DNA of 64,000 nucleotides from Mycolicibacterium celeriflavum (lineage in GTDB: Bacteria > Actinomycetota > Actinomycetes > Mycobacteriales > Mycobacteriaceae), in assembly GCF_010731795.1 (NCBI RefSeq), contig NZ_AP022591.1, positions 2,232,001 through 2,296,000 on the forward strand, given 5' to 3'. Below the pieces are notes generated by a model, which worked only from the letters and a program-made list of their open reading frames with translations, was not told the origin of the DNA and did no database searches. Each line of letters begins with the position of its first letter. Position 1 is the first letter of the stretch. The position numbers and the translations under genes were made by a program. Positions 37,159 to 44,565 of the stretch are shown piece after piece.

Positions 37159-38598
37159 TCACTCCCCGACCTGGGGTAGTTCGTCGGCGGCGATCTCGCA
37201 CGGTGTCCCGGAATCCGATTCACCGGACAATGGTTCGGAAGCCGGTGCCGGCGTGACCTCCAAAGGTTCGGCTGGCAGGGGTTCAGGCGGCGTCATAGCA
37301 GGCACCGGCTCCGGCGGACAAACGGGCGCGGCCGCTGGGTCGATGTCCTCCCCCGACTTCTCGTCGATTTCGTCTGCGGCCTCGGCCTCGTCGGTCACCT
37401 CGTCCGACTCGTCCTCCTCGCTGTCCGACTCGTCCCCCTCGCTGTCCGACTCTTCGATGTCCGGATTCTCGCCATCATCGAGCCCGTCGATGTCGGGCTC
37501 GGTCAGCTCCTGCGGCTCGTCAACCCCCATGGAATCGCCGAGCGCACCGTCGCCCATCAATCCGCCCAGCATGTCACCGAGCTGTTGACCGAAACTCGAG
37601 ATGCCACTTCCGAAGTCGGGTACTCCTCCGCCCACGGACGGCAGCGATGGTGCGGCCGCCGGCTGCGCCATCGCAGCGTCGGTCAGCGGTGCGGCGCTCG
37701 CGGGCATCGGCGCCGCAATAGGCGCCGCACTGGGCGCGGGTGCAGCAGCCGCCGGTGCAGCAGCAGCCGCCGGTGCGCCCCATGCCGCTGGCATGACAGG
37801 AGCCGGGACGTCGGGTGCTGCGCTCGGAGTCGGTGCCGCGGTGGCGATTCCCACCGGCGCCGTCGGTACGGCGCCCTCATTCACCGGCGACGGAATCCAT
37901 GCCGGCCCGATTTCGCCCGGCACATCGAACGTTGCTTCGGCCTCCGAGGCGAGTTCCGCCTGCACCGCCTGGTAAGCCGCCTCCACGGCGTCGACGGCTG
38001 ACCGCATCGCCGCGAGCCACTGACCGCCGATCACGTTGTCCACGAACGGCTTCACTTCTTGGTCCACGAGCTCACTGGCGACCGCCCGGTCCCCGGCACC
38101 CGTGGTGACGGTGTGCGACGCAGCCAGCCAGTCCGCGCGCCGAGCCTGCGCGCCGTCACCGACGGCCAGCACGGTCGCGACCTTGCCGTCCACTGCCTGC
38201 CAGAGGCGGTCGCGCAGATCGGCATAGGCCTGCGCGGCGGTACGCACGGCCGTCGCCGCGAGGGCAGACGCTTCGCTGTGGCGGCGCAGGAATTCACGCG
38301 ACGAGTTCGCACCAGCGCCCTGCCAGGCCGTCACGAGCCTGCCGAGCTGGTCCTCCTGACGAGCGAGCGCGTCGCCGACCGCCGTCGTTGCCGCGCGCAG
38401 TGCACCGCAATCGGCGTCAAGCGCGCCCAAATCCATCCCTTCTTCGTTGGCATACCAGTCCCGCACCTGCGCCGGGTGCGCTGTCAGATCCGGATCTTGG
38501 TAGCCGAGAGCCCGGCACGCCCACACGTACTGCTCGATATCGGCGATGCCGGGCATCCCGTCCGCCAAACGCGCGGCGGCGTCGAATGTCTCGGCCAT
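37159..38598 (-). CDS. Predicted type VII secretion substrate with WxG motif and Pro/Ala-acidic tail (Rv3439c-like)
   Basis: A 479-residue protein. The first about 230 residues are helical and contain VTAWQGAGANSSREFLRRH (Trp92-Gln-Gly), a WxG turn between two helices as in ESX substrates. A Pro/Ala-rich linker of about 100 residues follows, then a strongly acidic stretch of Glu/Asp/Ser repeats (IEESDSEGDESDSEEDESDE) and a Pro-rich end with two Cys. ATG 38596-38598 lies 3 bases after the stop of the EspC-like gene. The pair corresponds to M. tuberculosis Rv3440c-Rv3439c by position. Secretion is inference; the function is unknown. Confidence 0.75.
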   Translation of the reverse strand: MAETFDAAARLADGMPGIADIEQYVWACRALGYQDPDLTAHPAQVRDWYANEEGMDLGALDADCGALRAATTAVGDALARQEDQLGRLVTAWQGAGANSSREFLRRHSEASALAATAVRTAAQAYADLRDRLWQAVDGKVATVLAVGDGAQARRADWLAASHTVTTGAGDRAVASELVDQEVKPFVDNVIGGQWLAAMRSAVDAVEAAYQAVQAELASEAEATFDVPGEIGPAWIPSPVNEGAVPTAPVGIATAAPTPSAAPDVPAPVMPAAWGAPAAAAAPAAAAPAPSAAPIAAPMPASAAPLTDAAMAQPAAAPSLPSVGGGVPDFGSGISSFGQQLGDMLGGLMGDGALGDSMGVDEPQELTEPDIDGLDDGENPDIEESDSEGDESDSEEDESDEVTDEAEAADEIDEKSGEDIDPAAAPVCPPEPVPAMTPPEPLPAEPLEVTPAPASEPLSGESDSGTPCEIAADELPQVGE

Positions 38599-38600
38599 CC

Positions 38601-38906
38601 TCAACCCACCCTGCGTGCGGCGCGCTCGTCGGCTTCGGCGTATCGGTCGGCGGAAACCCGCAGCGCTGCGGCGATCTCCGCCGCCGCCCTGGACCACCGC
38701 CGCAGTTGGTTCACGACATCCTCGACCGCGGCCCGCACCGCGTCGCCGTGCGCGACATACGAACGGCCAGCCCTGGCGCCGTCAAACACCAAGTCGCTCA
38801 GATGCGTCCGCACCGCCCCGTCGACAGTGTCGGCGACAAGCTCATACTGACTCGCGATGCTCAACAGCGCGGCGACGTCGACGCGGGACGCGTCCGTTGC
38901 TCCCAT
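38601..38906 (-). CDS. EspC-family type VII secretion-associated protein (Rv3440c-like)
   Basis: A 101-residue helical-hairpin protein of the EspC/DUF2580 type. It has VDVAALLSIASQYELVADTV in helix 1 and VVNQLRRWSRAAAEIAAALR in helix 2, then YAEAD (Tyr89 to Asp93), which fits the YxxxD/E general secretion signal of ESX substrates. It is followed after 2 bases by the larger WxG protein gene, with which it probably forms a heterodimer, as EspC does with EspA-type partners. The ESX-4 machinery is encoded 4-14 kb to the right. Confidence 0.75.
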   Translation of the reverse strand: MGATDASRVDVAALLSIASQYELVADTVDGAVRTHLSDLVFDGARAGRSYVAHGDAVRAAVEDVVNQLRRWSRAAAEIAAALRVSADRYAEADERAARRVG

Positions 38907-38946
38907 GTAAAGGTTGGACGCGCAGGGACCCTCGCGGGTTCCATCC

Positions 38947-40284
38947 TCAGCGTTGAGCGCTGACCTGCTCAGCCACCCGCACCGCCAGTTGCCGCGCGGT
39001 GTCTTCGTCGGCCGCCTCGACCATCACGCGCACGACTTGCTCGGTTCCCGACGGGCGCAACAGGATTCGTCCTGTGTCGCCGAGCTGCGCTTCCACCTCG
39101 GCAACCGCGGTGCGGACCGACGGAGCGTCGGCGACGGTCGCCTTGTCGGCAACCTCGACGTTGATCAGAACCTGAGGCAAGGTCCGCATCGGCTCAGCGA
39201 GCACCGCGAGCGGTGTGCGGGTCTGCGCCATCCGCGACATCAACCGCAGCCCGGTGACGATGCCGTCGCCGGTCGTGCCCATTGCAGGCATGACGATATG
39301 TCCGGATTGCTCGCCGCCGAGCGCATACGAGCCGGCGCGCAGTTCCTCCAGAACGTAACGGTCACCGACGCTCGTGGTACGGACCTCGACCCCGGCCGCC
39401 CGCATCGCCAGATGCAGCCCCAGGTTGCTCATCACAGTCGCCACCAACGTGTTCGACGTCAGCTCGCCGCTTTCTTGCATGGCGAGAGCGAGGATCACCA
39501 TGATCGCGTCGCCGTCGACCACACTCCCGTGCGCGTCGACGGCAAGGCACCGGTCGGCATCGCCGTCGTGCGCGAGCCCCAGATCGGCACCGTAAGACAC
39601 GACCGCGGACCTCAGCGTCTCCATGTGGGTCGAGCCGCAGCGGTCGTTGATGTTCAAGCCATCGGGCTGTGCGTTGATCGTGATGACGTTGGCACCCGCG
39701 GCGCGGTAGGCGTGCGGCGCGGCGGCCGAAGCGGCGCCGTTGGCACAGTCGACGACGACCGTGAGCTGGTCCAGCCTGGTGGTGACGGCCTTGCTGACGT
39801 GCCGCAGATAGCGGTCCAGGGCATCCTCGGCGTCCACCACACGGCCGAGTCCCGCGCCGGTGGGTCGGTTCACTGGGCCCTGGGAGACCAGTTCTTCGAT
39901 CCGGTCCTCGGTGGCGTCGTCGAGTTTGTGCCCGCCGGGGCCGAAGATCTTGATGCCGTTGTCGGGCATGGGGTTGTGCGAGGCGCTGATCATCACGCCG
40001 AAGTCCGCGTCGTACGCGCTGGTCAGGTAGGCCACCGCCGGCGTCGGCAGTATCCCGACGCGCAGTGCATCCACCCCCTCGCTGGTCAGTCCCGCAATGA
40101 CGGCCGCTTCCAGCATTTCTCCGCTGGCCCGCGGGTCACGCCCGACGACGGCCACTCGCCTCGCGTGCCCGCCGGAGGTGGCCAACCGGCGCGCCGCCGC
40201 GGAGCCAAGCGCCAGCGCCAGCTCAGCGGTGAGGTCCTGGTTGGCGACGCCGCGCACTCCGTCGGTGCCGAACAGTCGAGGCAT
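38947..40284 (-). CDS. glmM: Phosphoglucosamine mutase
   Basis: A 445-residue alpha-D-phosphohexomutase (MrsA) that converts glucosamine-6-P to glucosamine-1-P. The phosphoserine is Ser102 in [15 protein letters not shown], the metal loop is DGDADRC, the substrate loop is GGEQSGHIV and the phosphate loop is [17 protein letters not shown] 40282-40284 gives the normal [12 protein letters not shown] start; an 18-residue upstream extension is rejected. It works downstream of GlmS toward UDP-GlcNAc. It is separated from the upstream secreted-protein gene by a strong terminator. Confidence 0.96.
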   Translation of the reverse strand: MPRLFGTDGVRGVANQDLTAELALALGSAAARRLATSGGHARRVAVVGRDPRASGEMLEAAVIAGLTSEGVDALRVGILPTPAVAYLTSAYDADFGVMISASHNPMPDNGIKIFGPGGHKLDDATEDRIEELVSQGPVNRPTGAGLGRVVDAEDALDRYLRHVSKAVTTRLDQLTVVVDCANGAASAAAPHAYRAAGANVITINAQPDGLNINDRCGSTHMETLRSAVVSYGADLGLAHDGDADRCLAVDAHGSVVDGDAIMVILALAMQESGELTSNTLVATVMSNLGLHLAMRAAGVEVRTTSVGDRYVLEELRAGSYALGGEQSGHIVMPAMGTTGDGIVTGLRLMSRMAQTRTPLAVLAEPMRTLPQVLINVEVADKATVADAPSVRTAVAEVEAQLGDTGRILLRPSGTEQVVRVMVEAADEDTARQLAVRVAEQVSAQR

Positions 40285-40383
40285 GCCGACAAACTTCTCA
40301 TACCTGCCCGGTGAAGACACAACTGACGAGGTGATCAACCATCTCTACGTCGAACTGGTACGCGGCCGAGACCCGACAGGAAA

Positions 40384-40416
40384 CACCGCCCGCATCCGTG
40401 AAGGATGCGGGCGGTG
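40384..40416 (-). terminator. Terminator between the secreted-protein gene and glmM
   Basis: A perfect 14-bp stem, CACCGCCCGCATCC paired with GGATGCGGGCGGTG, has a 5-base loop. On the minus strand it is followed by TTTCCTG. It lies 12 bases after the stop of the gene at 40429-40821. Confidence 0.75.
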
Positions 40417-40428
40417 TGTGATCCGGTG

Positions 40429-40821
40429 TCAGCGAGCCGGACCGCCCGGAGTCGGGTTGCCCGGAGCCTGAGCGGGGCCGCCGCCCGGCGCCTCACCCGA
40501 TTGACCCGGGGTACCGGCGTTCTGCGTGAGGTTGATGGGGCCGCCCGTCACGTCGCAGACCGTCTCGGTACCGCCGTCGGCGTCAACCGACTCGGCCAGC
40601 ACGTTGACCGGGCCGACCTCGAGACCGCAGATCGCGGCAGCCACATTCGCGGCCACGCCCACGTTCACGTCTTCGAGGATGGTCACATCGCCCACAGCGA
40701 CGTTGACCAAGCCGTCCTGCAGGTTCAGCGGCTGGGCCTGGGCCATCCCCAAGCCCGCGGTGAACAGCAGCGACCCTCCCATTACGGCGCCTGCGGACGC
40801 CCTCTTCACGATGGTGTGCAT
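40429..40821 (-). CDS. Small secreted protein of unknown function
   Basis: A 130-residue protein with a clear Sec signal peptide: basic MHTIVKRAS, a hydrophobic core and a cleavage site after MAQAQ/AQA at about residue 30. The mature part is rich in Val, Asn and Gly with repeated N-V segments (GLVNVAVGDVTI, VNVGVAANVAAAICG, GPVNVLA) and two Cys about 26 residues apart, then a Gly/Pro-rich tail. The pattern recalls short beta-rich surface proteins (chaplin-like), but I cannot assign it. AAGGAAGG precedes the ATG. It is a single-gene unit with its own terminator. Confidence 0.7.
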   Translation of the reverse strand: MHTIVKRASAGAVMGGSLLFTAGLGMAQAQPLNLQDGLVNVAVGDVTILEDVNVGVAANVAAAICGLEVGPVNVLAESVDADGGTETVCDVTGGPINLTQNAGTPGQSGEAPGGGPAQAPGNPTPGGPAR

Positions 40822-41141
40822 CAGATATTCCTTCCTTGTCAGGAAGCAGCGGATCCGGCCCCCGACGAGCGACTGCCCCGGTGGCAGGGTCTGCCTGCCC
40901 TGGCGCGAAAGGCGCCTCTGCTTCCGGGAGTCTGGGTTCCACGATCAGTCCGGACGTCAAACCGGAATTCTGGAATAGAGATTGCGCATCGTGGGTATTC
41001 TGCGACGCACTAATTAACTGAGGCGACAATTAGATTTGGCATACACCGCAGGTCGGACCCTCTACTCCCCCATCGCGCCGTGCTGCGAAGGACGTTACTC
41101 ATGGCCGGTAAAACAATCCCGGCGTACTTCCGATGGAAACA
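40822..41141. promoter_or_regulatory. Intergenic region with a candidate SigF-type promoter
   Basis: About 320 bases without a convincing gene. On the plus strand GGAAT (40972-40976), 16 bases, GGGTAT (40993-40998) matches the mycobacterial SigF pattern GGWWT-N16/17-GGGTAY. It points right, toward the rpsI terminator at 41142-41176, with no protein gene between, so a short RNA of about 170 bases is possible. The leftward secreted-protein gene must also have its promoter here, but no clear -10/-35 pair was seen for it. Confidence 0.35.
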
Positions 41142-41176
41142 AAACCGCCGGGCGTGCGGTGCACGCCCGGCGGTTT
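41142..41176 (-). terminator. Intrinsic terminator of rplM-rpsI
   Basis: A perfect 16-bp stem, AAACCGCCGGGCGTGC paired with GCACGCCCGGCGGTTT, has a 3-base loop. On the minus strand it is followed by TGTTT, giving the run GGTTTTGTTT. It starts 10 bases after the rpsI stop. Strong hairpin and U-run make this the best terminator in the window. Confidence 0.9.
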
Positions 41177-41186
41177 CGCGGCTTGA

Positions 41187-41660
41187 TCAGCGCTTGCTGT
41201 ACTGAGGCGCCTTGCGGGCCTTCTTCAGGCCGTACTTCTTGCGCTCGATGGCGCGCGGGTCGCGGGTAAGGAAGCCGGCCTTCTTCAGCGCAGGCCGGTC
41301 CTCAGGCTGCACCAGGATCAGCGCGCGCGCGATGGCCAGGCGCAGCGCGCCCGCCTGGCCGGACGGACCGCCACCGTCGAGGTGGGCATAGATGTCGAAG
41401 CTCTCCAGCCGATCGACGGTGACCAGGGGGGCCTTGATGAGCTGCTGGTGAACCTTGTTCGGGAAGTAGTCCTCGAGGCTGCGACCGTCGAGGTCGAACT
41501 TGCCCGTGCCGGGGACCAGCCGCACCCGGACCACGGCCTCTTTGCGGCGGCCGACGGTCTGGATCGGGCGGTCGATGAAGACGGGCTCGCGGGGAGCCGC
41601 TTCGACCGCTGCGTCGGTCGCGGCCTCGGTGGTGTCGACGGTTGTCTCTGGCTGAGTCAC
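41187..41660 (-). CDS. rpsI: 30S ribosomal protein S9
   Basis: A 157-residue S9. The core from residue 30 has [32 protein letters not shown] and the C-terminal [17 protein letters not shown], whose end reaches the tRNA in the P site. An N-terminal acidic/Ala extension of about 30 residues is normal in mycobacteria. GTG 41658-41660 overlaps the rplM stop as GTGA. Operon: rplM-rpsI. Confidence 0.97.
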   Translation of the reverse strand: MTQPETTVDTTEAATDAAVEAAPREPVFIDRPIQTVGRRKEAVVRVRLVPGTGKFDLDGRSLEDYFPNKVHQQLIKAPLVTVDRLESFDIYAHLDGGGPSGQAGALRLAIARALILVQPEDRPALKKAGFLTRDPRAIERKKYGLKKARKAPQYSKR

Positions 41661-42100
41661 TGGGCCACCTGCTTGATCTCGTACGGAATCGGCTGCTGCG
41701 CGGTATGCGGATGATCCGGCCCCACGTAGACCCGCAGCTTCTTCTGGATCTGACGGCCCAGCTTGGTGTGCGGAATCATGCCGAGGATCGCCCTCTCGAC
41801 GACCCGGTCGGCGTGCTTTTCCATCTCGTCGCCGAGCGAACGCTTGCGCAGGCCGCCGGGATAACCCGAGTGGCGGTAGGCGAACTTCTTCTGCAGCTTG
41901 TCGCCGCCGATGGCGACCTTCTCGGCATTGATGACGATGACGAAATCGCCACCGTCGACGTTCGGCGTGAATGTCGGCTTGTGCTTGCCCCGCAGCAGAT
42001 TCGCTGCCGCGACGGCGAGCCGGCCGAGCACCACGTCGGTGGCGTCGATGACGTACCACGAACGTGTGGTGTCACCCGCCTTCGGCGTGTACGTAGGCAC
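41657..42100 (-). CDS. rplM: 50S ribosomal protein L13
   Basis: A 147-residue L13 with [64 protein letters not shown] as family motifs. The ATG follows AAAAAGGAAGG, a strong ribosome site. It is first in the rplM-rpsI operon, with a promoter about 130 bases upstream. Confidence 0.97.
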   Translation of the reverse strand: MPTYTPKAGDTTRSWYVIDATDVVLGRLAVAAANLLRGKHKPTFTPNVDGGDFVIVINAEKVAIGGDKLQKKFAYRHSGYPGGLRKRSLGDEMEKHADRVVERAILGMIPHTKLGRQIQKKLRVYVGPDHPHTAQQPIPYEIKQVAQ

Positions 42101-42420
42101 AGCGCTACCTTCCTTTTTGCCCTGTCGGGTTTCGAGTCCCGGTGGCCCGGGTGCCGGTCAGGCGTTTGCGGTGAGTCGTTCTCGGCGACCGACGTTGACC
42201 CGAGGACCCGTGCTTACCGCACGCCAACGAGGCAGCTTACCTGCGGGCGTCGTCGCAGGTCAAAATGGTGCCTCGGGGACTGGTCCGAGCGCGGCGAGCC
42301 TGACCCGAACATAGGGAAAGCCCGGATTCCTTTTCACTTCCACCGCCCTAGCGTCGTCGCGGGGGTGGCAGCAAACCGGCCGTCTCGCATTCGGAAATCC
42401 AACATCGCAATGGAGTGAAA
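42101..42420 (-). promoter_or_regulatory. rplM-rpsI promoter and intergenic region
   Basis: These 320 bases hold the rplM leader and the upstream side of the divergent Excalibur gene. On the minus strand TTGACC (42258-42263), 18 bases, TAAGCT (42234-42239) is a good SigA-type promoter, giving a leader of about 125 bases for rplM. No ribosomal-protein-binding structure was recognised. For the rightward gene only the GGAG ribosome site at 42412-42415 is clear. Confidence 0.55.
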
Positions 42421-42612
42421 ATGATTCGTGGCCTGATCGTCGCCGCATTCGTCGTCGCCGCAACCGCGGCCGGCGCCGCGACCGCATCTGCCGACGCGTA
42501 CTACAAGAACTGCACCGCTGCTCGGGACGCCGGGGTGGCGCCGATTATGCAGGGTGAAGACGGTTACGCCGAGCACCTGGACCGCGACGGCGACGGGGTC
42601 GCCTGCGAGTAG
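42421..42612 (+). CDS. Secreted Excalibur calcium-binding domain protein
   Basis: A 63-residue precursor. Residues 1-25 form a signal peptide (MIRGLIVAAFVVAATAAGAA, cleavage after ASA). The mature 38 residues are one Excalibur domain: YYKNCTAARDAG at the start and LDRDGDGVACE at the end, with the D-x-D-x-D-G calcium loop and two Cys. ATG 42421 has GGAG 5 bases upstream. Excalibur domains occur on secreted nucleases and cell-wall proteins; alone, the role is unknown. It is placed between rplM and the ESX-4 genes and is read rightward, opposite to both. Confidence 0.85.
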   Translation: MIRGLIVAAFVVAATAAGAATASADAYYKNCTAARDAGVAPIMQGEDGYAEHLDRDGDGVACE

Positions 42613-42714
42613 GGGGTATGCGCCACCGTGGCCGCTCTCCTCGACCACGGTGGCGCGAACCGTGCGTTCCCGTTGGCTCCCCTCCAGTCGGGACCGCACA
42701 GGCATTTTTCGGGG

Positions 42715-43011
42715 TCATGTCCCCCAAGCATTCGCGGCGCTGCGGTCGGTCGCGGCGACGTCGTCGGAGCCATCGCGAACCGCATTGCCGAGGCTGACCA
42801 GGATCTCGTTGAGCGCGCCGGCCGCCTGCTCCCATCGCGCCTGCTCCACGCGATACGCGTCGGCGGCTTGGCGCGTCCAGACTTCCTGCAGCGGCGCAAT
42901 CTGAGCGCGCAGATCCTCGAGCGCGCTGTTCAACCGGGCCGACGTCGCGTGGATCTCCTGCCGGACGGTGTACTCGATCTCGTCGAAGTTGTACGACAAC
43001 ACGTGATCCAT
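42715..43011 (-). CDS. esxT: ESX-4 WXG100-family protein EsxT
   Basis: A 98-residue helical hairpin that aligns with M. tuberculosis EsxT (Rv3444c): VLSYNFDEIEYTVRQEIHAT, then LQEVWTRQAADAYRVEQ at the turn and LNEILVSLGNAVRDG. The turn reads Trp-Thr-Arg, so the strict WxG glycine is absent; EsxU supplies it. ATG 43009-43011 has GGGGAG 5 bases upstream. It follows esxU by 10 bases, so the heterodimer partners are co-expressed. It is a predicted substrate of the ESX-4 secretion system. Confidence 0.92.
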   Translation of the reverse strand: MDHVLSYNFDEIEYTVRQEIHATSARLNSALEDLRAQIAPLQEVWTRQAADAYRVEQARWEQAAGALNEILVSLGNAVRDGSDDVAATDRSAANAWGT

Positions 43012-43021
43012 TACGACTCCC

Positions 43022-43345
43022 CTACAGGTTGTTTCCCACCGCACCGATGCGGTGCGAGTGGCTTTCGGTGGCTTCCCGGAGTGTCTGCTCGTTGAGCCGG
43101 ATCGTTTCGGCGATCCGCTGCAGCGAGGCATGGAGTCTCAGCGATTCGGAGTTCCATCGCTCGACGACGTCGCGGAAGCGGGTCGCCGCGACTCCGCCCC
43201 AGACCGACGGCGGCACCGCGCTCATCCGCCCGATGAACGACTGCAGCATCGCGCGGATCTCCTCGTTGCGCGCGTCGGTCTTGTTCGCGACCGCGGCCAT
43301 CAAGTCGAAATCGGTGTTCAGTGACCCGCCTTGCGGTGTCGTCAT
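43022..43345 (-). CDS. esxU: ESX-4 WXG100-family protein EsxU
   Basis: A 107-residue helical hairpin homologous to EsxU (Rv3445c): [31 protein letters not shown] (WxG as Trp-Gly-Gly) and [22 protein letters not shown] 43343-43345 has GGAAGG 6 bases upstream; a second ATG two codons earlier would sit on that ribosome site. It precedes esxT. Together they probably form the EsxT-EsxU heterodimer exported by ESX-4. Confidence 0.92.
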   Translation of the reverse strand: MTTPQGGSLNTDFDLMAAVANKTDARNEEIRAMLQSFIGRMSAVPPSVWGGVAATRFRDVVERWNSESLRLHASLQRIAETIRLNEQTLREATESHSHRIGAVGNNL

Positions 43346-43419
43346 GGGCATCCTTCCGTTTCCTCACTTCGGTTCTGACTGGTACGACGCACCCGGCACC
43401 GGTTCGGTTCCATCGGATT

Positions 43420-44565
43420 TCAGGCGATCGCACGAGCCGACCGGATCGCCTGGTCGCACACGTCGCGCACCGCGGATTCGCGGCCCGGCGCACTCTGGCA
43501 CCCGATCGCGATCCGGACACGGCCATCCACGAGCACCGTCCACGCGACGTGACGGTCCGGACGGAGCTCCCGATAGGAAACAGCGACGCGTCCGGCCGGG
43601 GATGCGGACGCGTCGAAGTCGACGAAGACGTCACCCGGCTCTTCAGCCAGCGCGGCTCGCAACGATGCGGCAGTCCGCGCGTGATCCGTTTCCGGTGGGC
43701 CGACCGACTGGGTGAGGTGCAGCCTGACATCGTCATCCGACGGTGAAACCACCTCGACTCGAGCCGATCCCGGTCCCGACGTGATCCGCTGCACCGGCCA
43801 CGCCGCGGGCACCAACATCTCGACCCGGCCCTCAACCAACAGCGATGTCGGTGTGACCGGAGGCTCGGCACCGCCGCCTCGCAACCCCAACCCGCCGCAC
43901 ACCGTCACCGTCGTCACGACGACGCCCGCCGTCACCGCCGTCCGACGCCGCCGCCTCCCGTCCTGACCCGGTGCGACATCGCTGGGCGGCACTTGCCGCG
44001 CTGCTGCCCGACGCACCGCAACCTCATCGATCAGGCGGGCCGAAATACCGGATCTACAAAGCCGTTTCACAATTTCGTCGACCGACCGACCGGCGTACAT
44101 GTACGCAGGCGCGTCGATCAGCACCGGCCCGGCCAGGCCGACCGCGGCAGTCACCTCTTCCGCCACGTCGCCGTCGTGATCAGCGATGACCACCGCACGC
44201 GCACCCACCCTGGTGACGACAATCAGTTCCGGGCCGATCTCGACGACGGTCGCACGAGAGTCGTTCTGTAGCACCGCGGTCCGCCCGAGCACTTCGACGG
44301 CCCTCGCCGCCTGCTCCGCGGCTGCCCGCACCCGGTCGATTCGTGCACTCGGCCACCATGTCGGACATACGAGGACGACGGCGTCGGCACCGCCTGCCGC
44401 CGCACACATCAGCTCAGCCCACAGTTCCGGCACCGATACGGCGCGTTCGCCGAGCAGCGCCAGGTCGTCGTCGATGGCGTCCAACGCCACTGAAACCAAT
44501 TCCTGCTCAAGGCATGTGGGCCCGCGCACCCTACTCGGGCCGACTTCGACAACCGCATGGCTCAC
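43420..44565 (-). CDS. ESX-4 associated membrane protein (Rv3446c-like)
   Basis: A 381-residue protein of the type VII secretion-associated family (TIGR03931 type). The N-terminal half is an actin/HSP70-like fold fragment (AVVEVGPSRVRG, VVLVCPTWWPSARIDRVRAA). A basic stretch GQDGRRRRRTAVTAGVVVTTVTVCGG then leads into one membrane segment near residue 220. The C-terminal half is outside and is related to bacterial lipoprotein/stress domains. GTG 44563-44565 overlaps the eccC4 stop as GTGA. It is conserved only at ESX-4 loci. Its exact job is unknown; it may regulate or assemble the ESX-4 channel. Confidence 0.85.
   Translation of the reverse strand: MSHAVVEVGPSRVRGPTCLEQELVSVALDAIDDDLALLGERAVSVPELWAELMCAAAGGADAVVLVCPTWWPSARIDRVRAAAEQAARAVEVLGRTAVLQNDSRATVVEIGPELIVVTRVGARAVVIADHDGDVAEEVTAAVGLAGPVLIDAPAYMYAGRSVDEIVKRLCRSGISARLIDEVAVRRAAARQVPPSDVAPGQDGRRRRRTAVTAGVVVTTVTVCGGLGLRGGGAEPPVTPTSLLVEGRVEMLVPAAWPVQRITSGPGSARVEVVSPSDDDVRLHLTQSVGPPETDHARTAASLRAALAEEPGDVFVDFDASASPAGRVAVSYRELRPDRHVAWTVLVDGRVRIAIGCQSAPGRESAVRDVCDQAIRSARAIA

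Noticed and set aside
41036..41269. 77-codon plus-strand frame through the rpsI terminator
   Set aside because: It runs through the terminator hairpin and into antisense of rpsI; Cys/Arg-rich without motif.
42120..42142. GGGTTTCGAGTCCC, similar to a tRNA T-arm
   Set aside because: No anticodon arm, D-arm or acceptor partner is found at the right distances on either strand; it lies in the rplM leader.
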